From the NCBI GenBank assembly GCA_943324725.2, contig CALPMR020000020.1, positions 1 through 20,482 on the forward strand: a DNA stretch of 20,482 nt. The letters run 5' to 3'. The notes below the pieces were generated by a model. The model saw only the letters and a list, made by a program, of their open reading frames with translations. It was not told the origin of the DNA and made no database searches. Both the position numbers and the translations under genes were made by a program. The DNA comes from Bordetella parapertussis. Lineage in GTDB: Bacteria > Cyanobacteriota > Cyanobacteriia > PCC-6307 > Cyanobiaceae. Shown piece after piece: positions 16,522 to 20,482 of this stretch (positions are counted from its first letter, which is position 1; the number at the start of each line of letters is the position of its first letter).

Positions 16522-17409
16522 CTAGTCCAGTAGGTTCCGCCAGAGTGCCTGCCCTTGAGCTTCCGCTATTGGCGGAAGCTCAAGGGCATCGCAGCTGCTC
16601 AGGGGCCTGCAGCTCAGGCTGTTGATCAACAGGGCGCCATCGCTGCTGAGCAGGTCGGCGCGGCTGAGGTGGGTCTCGGCGGCCAGGCCGCGGTCGAGGG
16701 CCTGAGCGCGCATCACGCCGGGCAGGCAGCCGCTGCTGGCCGGCGGGGTCCACCACTGGCCTGCGCGCAGCACCAACAGATTGGCGGCGCTGCCGCAACA
16801 GAGTTCGCCGCTGGAGCTCAGCAGCAGGGCCTCCTCGGCGCCGGCAGCGCGGGCTTCGCGCCGGGCCTGGATCTGGGCGCCGTAGGCAAAGCTCTTGCAA
16901 CGGCTCAGCTGGCTGTCGGCATTGCGGCGTTCATGGCGACTGATGATCGTCGTGATCGCGCCAAAGGCGGGCTTGTAGGCGACCAGCTGCAGCCAGAAGC
17001 GATGGACCGGCTGGGGCTCTCCGGCGGCGGGCAGCTCCAGGCCCCGGCAGCCGCTGCCCCGGCTCCAGTTCAGCCTCAGGGCCCCCTGGCGGATGCCGCT
17101 GCGCTGCACGGCTTCAGCGATGCGGGGCTGCAGGTGCTCGGCGCTGGGTGGTGGCGCCATGCCAAGCAGGGCAGCAGAGCCCTGCCAGCGCCCCAGATGC
17201 TCCTGCAGCAACCGGGGCTGGCCCGCCTCCACCAGCACCGTTTCGAACAGGCCATCGGCCAGCTGCAGGCCCCGATCGCTCAGGGGTAGGGCCAGCTGAT
17301 CGGGATGGCCCCAGTGGCCGCTGCTCAGAGTCGTCTCGTTGCCGATGTCAAGCTCGGGGTCGGCGATCCAGGCGATCGGCTCGCCCGGCTGGCGGCTGTT
17401 CTCGTCCAT
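16522..17409 (-). CDS. pabC: Aminotransferase class IV, probable 4-amino-4-deoxychorismate lyase
   Basis: A 295-residue fold-type IV PLP enzyme. Visible elements are LSDRGLQLADGLFETVLVE (44-62), the PLP lysine K172 in SRCKSFAYGAQIQARREA, the ALLLSSSGELCCGSAANLLV region with E202, and INSLSCRPL near the end. D-amino acid and branched-chain aminotransferases share this fold. The immediate link to pabB (one-base overlap, TGATG) strongly favours PabC, which releases pyruvate from aminodeoxychorismate to give p-aminobenzoate for folate. The first 40 residues are a variable extension. The 3' end of the gene contains a perfect 17-bp inverted repeat, yet the reading frame through it (LELPPIAEAQGQALWRNLL) still looks like a normal PabC C-terminus. 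Confidence 0.87.
   Translation of the reverse strand: MDENSRQPGEPIAWIADPELDIGNETTLSSGHWGHPDQLALPLSDRGLQLADGLFETVLVEAGQPRLLQEHLGRWQGSAALLGMAPPPSAEHLQPRIAEAVQRSGIRQGALRLNWSRGSGCRGLELPAAGEPQPVHRFWLQLVAYKPAFGAITTIISRHERRNADSQLSRCKSFAYGAQIQARREARAAGAEEALLLSSSGELCCGSAANLLVLRAGQWWTPPASSGCLPGVMRAQALDRGLAAETHLSRADLLSSDGALLINSLSCRPLSSCDALELPPIAEAQGQALWRNLLD
16550..16588. repeat. Perfect 17-bp inverted repeat within the 3' end of pabC
   Basis: The arms 16550-16566 and 16572-16588 are exact reverse complements (TGCCCTTGAGCTTCCGC and GCGGAAGCTCAAGGGCA), separated by TATTG. The hairpin lies 25 nt inside the pabC coding region and about 48 bp past the convergent exported-protein gene. It is not followed by a T run on either strand. 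It would form a very stable RNA stem in both converging transcripts and may act as a two-way transcription barrier or 3'-end protector. Confidence 0.85.
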
Positions 17410-18716
17410 CAGGCCAGGGCCTCGAGCAGGGGCTGGATCTTCCAGCCCATCTCCACTGCCTCACCCTGGGGATCGGAGTCGGCGACGATGCCGCCGCCGG
17501 CGTGCAGCCGCAGCCGCCGCCCTTTCACCATCAGGGTGCGGATCAGGATGCTGCTGTCGAAGCTGCCGTCGGCGCCGAGGTGGAAGAGGGAGCCGCAGTA
17601 GGGACCCCGCGCCACCGGCTCCAGTTCACTGAGGCGCTGGCAGGCCCGCACTTTCGGTGCCCCGGTGATCGAGCCCCCCGGCCAGCAGGCCCGCAGCAGG
17701 TCCACCAGCCCTCGCCCCGGCTGCAGCTGGCCTGTGACCACTGACGTGAGGTGATGCACCTGGGCGTAGCTCTCCAGTCCCAGCAGCTGGGGTACGTCGA
17801 TCGATCCAGGCACGCAGACCCGCCCCAGATCGTTGCGCATCAGATCGACGATCATGACGTTCTCGGCCCGGTCCTTGGGATCGCAGACCAGGGCGGCGGC
17901 GGCGTCCGCATCGGCCTCGGCATCGCCGCTGCGGGGGCGGGTGCCCTTGATCGGCCTGGTCTCGATGCTGCCATCGCTGCCGAGGCGCAGAAACCGCTCC
18001 GGCGAGGCCGAAATCAGGGCCTCCTCGCCCGCGATCGCCAGGCCGCCGAAGGGGGCCGGACAGTGCTGGCGCAAGCGCCCATGCAGGCCGAGGAGATCAG
18101 GTTGCTGCGCCAGCAGGGTTTCGCAGCAGGCGGTGAGGTTGGCCTGGAACAGGTCGCCACTGGCGATGCGTCGCTGCAGCTGGCTCACCTGCTGGGCGAA
18201 CTGCTCAGCGGGCGTGTGCCAGTGCCAGGCTTCCAGCGCAATGGATTCCGGGCCGCATCGCTCCGGGGTGCTGGGCGCCAGCTCGGCCAGCAGGCGTCGC
18301 ATCGCCTCCAGTCGGACTGGATCCTCCCCTTCCAGCCAGCAGCGCCGCTGGTGTCGATCGAAGTGCAGCAGGGGATCGTGACGGGCGGCCCAGAGGCTGG
18401 CCATGTCCGAGGCCTGCCAGTGCCGGCCCGGTTCCACCCAGGCCCCCGCCTCGTAGCCCAGCCAGCCCAGCCAGGGACCGCCCCGGGCCGCCATCCGCTC
18501 CAGGGCCAGGATGGGATCCTCGGCGCCGGCGCTACCGGGCAAGCCGCGGCAGCAGATCAGCTCCAGCGGCTGCAGACCCAGCACCGAGCGCCGCCCCAGG
18601 CGGCTGCCGTCGCCATCGAGGAACACCAGGCCCTCGCTGCCCAGGGCGGCGGCCAGGCCCTGGGCCAGGGGCCACGGTTCGCACCAGGGCAGCTCAAGGC
18701 GCAGGCGGGCGCTCAT
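17409..18716 (-). CDS. pabB: Aminodeoxychorismate synthase component I
   Basis: A 435-residue chorismate-binding enzyme that aminates chorismate to 4-amino-4-deoxychorismate in folate synthesis. The catalytic half contains SASPERF (236-242), PIKGTRPR (255-262), [15 protein letters not shown] (282-296), [10 protein letters not shown] (346-355), GPYCGSL (371-377) and [12 protein letters not shown] (405-416). Lysine K257 in PIKGT, where anthranilate synthase TrpE usually has alanine, marks it as PabB. The N-terminal half ([12 protein letters not shown] and surroundings) is the less conserved tryptophan-pocket domain. It overlaps queC by 4 bp (ATGA) and pabC by 1 bp, so the three are one translationally coupled operon. 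The glutamine amidotransferase partner PabA is not in the window and may be shared with TrpG. Confidence 0.93.
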   Translation of the reverse strand: MSARLRLELPWCEPWPLAQGLAAALGSEGLVFLDGDGSRLGRRSVLGLQPLELICCRGLPGSAGAEDPILALERMAARGGPWLGWLGYEAGAWVEPGRHWQASDMASLWAARHDPLLHFDRHQRRCWLEGEDPVRLEAMRRLLAELAPSTPERCGPESIALEAWHWHTPAEQFAQQVSQLQRRIASGDLFQANLTACCETLLAQQPDLLGLHGRLRQHCPAPFGGLAIAGEEALISASPERFLRLGSDGSIETRPIKGTRPRSGDAEADADAAAALVCDPKDRAENVMIVDLMRNDLGRVCVPGSIDVPQLLGLESYAQVHHLTSVVTGQLQPGRGLVDLLRACWPGGSITGAPKVRACQRLSELEPVARGPYCGSLFHLGADGSFDSSILIRTLMVKGRRLRLHAGGGIVADSDPQGEAVEMGWKIQPLLEALA

Positions 18717-19420
18717 GCCACGAGGCCACGGGCCAGATCCGCCGCGCTGCTGGCCAGATCGGGCCGGCCGGCCTCGCGCAGGGCGGCGTCGCGGATGCGG
18801 CAGCTGTCGCAGCGTCCGCAGGGGTGGTCGCCGCCCTGGTAACAGCTCCAGGTGCTGGCCACCGGCACGCCCAGCCGCAGGGCCTCGATCACGATCTCGG
18901 TCTTGGTGGCAGTCACCAGGGGGGCCCAGAGCCTGGCGCCCTGGCCTTCGCGGCCGGCTTTGCTGGCCAGGTTGGCCAGGGTCTGGAAGGCATCCAGGTA
19001 ATCGGGCCGACAGTCGGGGTAGCCGGAGTAGTCGATCGCAGTCACCCCCAGCACGATCCGCTCCGCCCCGCGGGCTTCGGCCAGGCTGAGGGCCAGGGCG
19101 ATGAACACCGTGTTGCGGCCGGGCACGTAGGTGCTGGGGATCACACCGGCCTGCACGCCGTCGGTGGGCACGGCGATCGCCGCATCGGTGAGGGCCGAGC
19201 CGCCCCAGGCGGCCAGATCGACCCTCAGCACGAGGTGCTCGGCCAGTTCCAGGGCCGTGGCCACGGCGCGGGCGGCCGCCAGTTCGCGGCGGTGCCGCTG
19301 GCCATAGTCGAAGGACAGGGCGATGACGCGGTAGCCGGCTTCTCTGGCCAGGGCGGCGGCGGTGGCTGAATCCAGGCCGCCGGAGAGCAGGGCGATCGCC
19401 GTGGGGGCAGGGGAGGTCAT
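18713..19420 (-). CDS. queC: 7-cyano-7-deazaguanine synthase
   Basis: A 235-residue QueC, which converts 7-carboxy-7-deazaguanine plus ammonia and ATP into preQ0, the precursor of queuosine in tRNA. The ATP-pyrophosphatase loop is SGGLDS (13-18), followed by [43 protein letters not shown] and the zinc-binding cluster C193, C201, C204, C207 ([15 protein letters not shown]). I chose the ATG at 19420 because [18 protein letters not shown] is the standard N-terminus; the open frame continues upstream across the divergent ecotin gene only as a shadow. It is the first gene of queC-pabB-pabC, with its stop overlapping the pabB ATG. Only 48 bp separate it from the divergent ecotin gene. Confidence 0.97.
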   Translation of the reverse strand: MTSPAPTAIALLSGGLDSATAAALAREAGYRVIALSFDYGQRHRRELAAARAVATALELAEHLVLRVDLAAWGGSALTDAAIAVPTDGVQAGVIPSTYVPGRNTVFIALALSLAEARGAERIVLGVTAIDYSGYPDCRPDYLDAFQTLANLASKAGREGQGARLWAPLVTATKTEIVIEALRLGVPVASTWSCYQGGDHPCGRCDSCRIRDAALREAGRPDLASSAADLARGLVA

Positions 19421-19468
19421 GGCGCCATTCTGGAAGGCAGGTCGACGCCGGCGACGGCTCTGGCCAAG

Positions 19469-20095
19469 ATGCAACGGGGTCTGGCTCCGCTGCGCTCCCT
19501 TTCCCCCTGTCTGCTCGCCATGCTCCCCGTCTCCGGCCGTTCCGTCGCCAGCCCCCGCCGTCCCCGTTCCAGCCGCCTGGGCAGGACCACCGTGGCGGCC
19601 GCCGCGCTGCTGCTGCTCGGATTCGGTTCCGGCGGGGCGGCCCGCGCCATCCCCTTGCTGGATCTGAAGCCCTATCCGGCCGCCGCCGCCGGCGAGCGCC
19701 GCTGGGTGATCCAGCTGCCCGGGGTGCTGCCGCCCACTGCCGATCCCAGGATGTCCCCCAATCCCAGTGACTGGCGGGTGGAGTTGATCGTCGGCCGGGA
19801 GCTGCAGGTGGATTGCAACACCCAGCGCTTCGGCGGCAAGGTGCGCAGCGAGACCCTGCCGGGCCTTGGCTACAAGGTCTATCGGGTCAAGGATGTCGGT
19901 CCGGTGGTCTCCACCCGCATGGCCTGTCCGCCGGACAGTGGCAAGCGCAAGGCGTTCGTGCCGATGGGATCCAAGCCCTTCGTGGTGCCTTACAACGCCA
20001 GTCTGCCGATCGTGATCTACGCGCCGAAGGATCTCGATGTGCGCTGGCGCCTGTGGAAGGCCGAGCGGGTGCAACGGCCGGCCAATGTGCTGTAG
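19469..20095 (+). CDS. Ecotin-type periplasmic serine protease inhibitor
   Basis: The 208-residue precursor has a long N-terminus. A hydrophobic stretch at 40-60 ([21 protein letters not shown]) serves as a signal peptide, probably cut after ARA-60. The mature part aligns by eye along its whole length with E. coli ecotin: [65 protein letters not shown] and [21 protein letters not shown]116 and C153 match the ecotin disulfide (spacing 37 in both). Arg150-Met151 occupies the reactive bond where E. coli has Met84-Met85, which suggests a preference for trypsin-like proteases. Ecotins act as dimers in the periplasm against trypsin-fold proteases. An in-frame ATG at 19520 (residue 18) may be the true start. 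The gene runs divergently from queC, with 48 bp between them. Confidence 0.9.
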   Translation: MQRGLAPLRSLSPCLLAMLPVSGRSVASPRRPRSSRLGRTTVAAAALLLLGFGSGGAARAIPLLDLKPYPAAAAGERRWVIQLPGVLPPTADPRMSPNPSDWRVELIVGRELQVDCNTQRFGGKVRSETLPGLGYKVYRVKDVGPVVSTRMACPPDSGKRKAFVPMGSKPFVVPYNASLPIVIYAPKDLDVRWRLWKAERVQRPANVL

Positions 20096-20162
20096 GGCCT
20101 TGCCGTGGGCCACGGGCTGGTCCTGGCATCAGGGACGGGATCACGGGGGCGACTGAAGAATC
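20096..20162. other. Short spacer
   Basis: This is 67 bp between the ecotin gene and the next gene on the same strand. No terminator or clear promoter was seen, so the two genes may be co-transcribed. Confidence 0.35.
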
Positions 20163-20482
20163 ATGGGGCCACTCCAGAAGGCTGGGTCACACCGCCGCCC
20201 CTGGCGGCCCCACGGCACCGGGCCGCCCCGCCCGCGGGCGGGGTTCTGGGCCCGAGGCCTGGTGGCCCTGGCCGCCGCCTGCAGCTACGGGGCGGCCGCA
20301 GGCAATCTGACCCAGGCCCGCCAGACCCCGATCCAGGGGCCGCTCAGCCTGGCCCACTTCGTTGCAGGGCAGAGCGCTTGCTATGACCGCAACAAGCGGC
20401 TGCCGCTGGCGGTGGTGGACGCCCATCTGCATGCGCGCCCCTTCGGCGGGCCGCCGCTGCCCTTCCCGGACCTGTTGAACCA
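20163..20482 (+). CDS. Amidohydrolase-like exported protein, partial (N-terminal part only)
   Basis: A frame from ATG 20163 stays open to the window edge and gives 106 residues. After a basic, proline-rich leader comes a hydrophobic stretch, WARGLVALAAACSYGAAAG (29-47), that may be a signal peptide, or a poor lipobox at C40. The recognisable part is LPLAVVDAHLHARPFGGPPL (80-99). The DAHLH motif with H88 and H90 is the first metal-binding HxH of amidohydrolase-superfamily beta-strand 1, and RPFGG follows as in some metal-dependent hydrolases. The substrate cannot be told from this fragment. Start choice is uncertain because no ribosome-binding site decides it. It follows the ecotin gene on the same strand. 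Confidence 0.65.
   Translation, partial: MGPLQKAGSHRRPWRPHGTGPPRPRAGFWARGLVALAAACSYGAAAGNLTQARQTPIQGPLSLAHFVAGQSACYDRNKRLPLAVVDAHLHARPFGGPPLPFPDLLN

Noticed and set aside
17751..18842. 363-codon plus-strand frame opposite pabB
   Set aside because: A shadow of pabB, which has all its catalytic motifs on the minus strand.

Overview
The window reads as the chromosome of a high-GC unicellular picocyanobacterium, probably of the Synechococcus/Cyanobium group. Three things support this. The urease and urea-transport locus has the gene order known from marine and brackish picocyanobacteria. At least seven copies of the cyanobacterial HIP1 octamer GCGATCGC are present. An HpsJ-like protein, a family known from cyanobacteria, is also present. 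The assignment rests on gene content and family resemblance read by eye; no database search was run.

Layout. (1) 1-773, minus: 5' part of a circularly permuted ATP-grasp protein that runs off the window. (2) 774-1309: no gene seen. (3) 1310-1828, plus: a PilZ-domain protein with an intact c-di-GMP-binding signature. (4) About 1840-3312: a visibly less GC-rich stretch with no healthy gene. It holds an exported-protein gene that looks frameshifted (2040-2496), fragments resembling signal peptides, and inverted repeats. (5) 3313-4167, plus: an HpsJ-like membrane protein. (6) 4334-7833, minus: ureD-ureA-ureB-ureC. (7) 8163-10241, plus: ureE-ureF-ureG. (8) 10417-15733, plus: urtA-urtB-urtC-urtD-urtE. 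(9) 16029-16502, plus: an orphan exported protein. (10) 16522-19420, minus: the tightly overlapping queC-pabB-pabC operon. (11) 19469-20095, plus: an ecotin-type serine protease inhibitor with arginine at the predicted P1 site. (12) 20163-20482, plus: the start of an amidohydrolase-like protein.

How they work together. The central 11.4 kb forms a complete urea-nitrogen module. UrtA captures urea outside the inner membrane, UrtBC carries it across and UrtDE powers the step. UreABC hydrolyses it to ammonia and carbamate/CO2, and UreDEFG load nickel into the UreC active site. A candidate NtcA-activated promoter precedes urtA. A perfect intrinsic terminator between urtA and urtB probably makes the binding protein more abundant than the membrane complex.

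The queC-pabB-pabC operon joins queuosine-type deazaguanine synthesis with p-aminobenzoate synthesis for folate, two pathways that share GTP cyclohydrolase chemistry upstream. The most unusual items are the perfect 17-bp inverted repeat inside the 3' end of pabC, the P1-Arg ecotin, the urtA/urtB terminator, and the degraded exported-protein region beside hpsJ. I did not find a convincing new multi-gene system.
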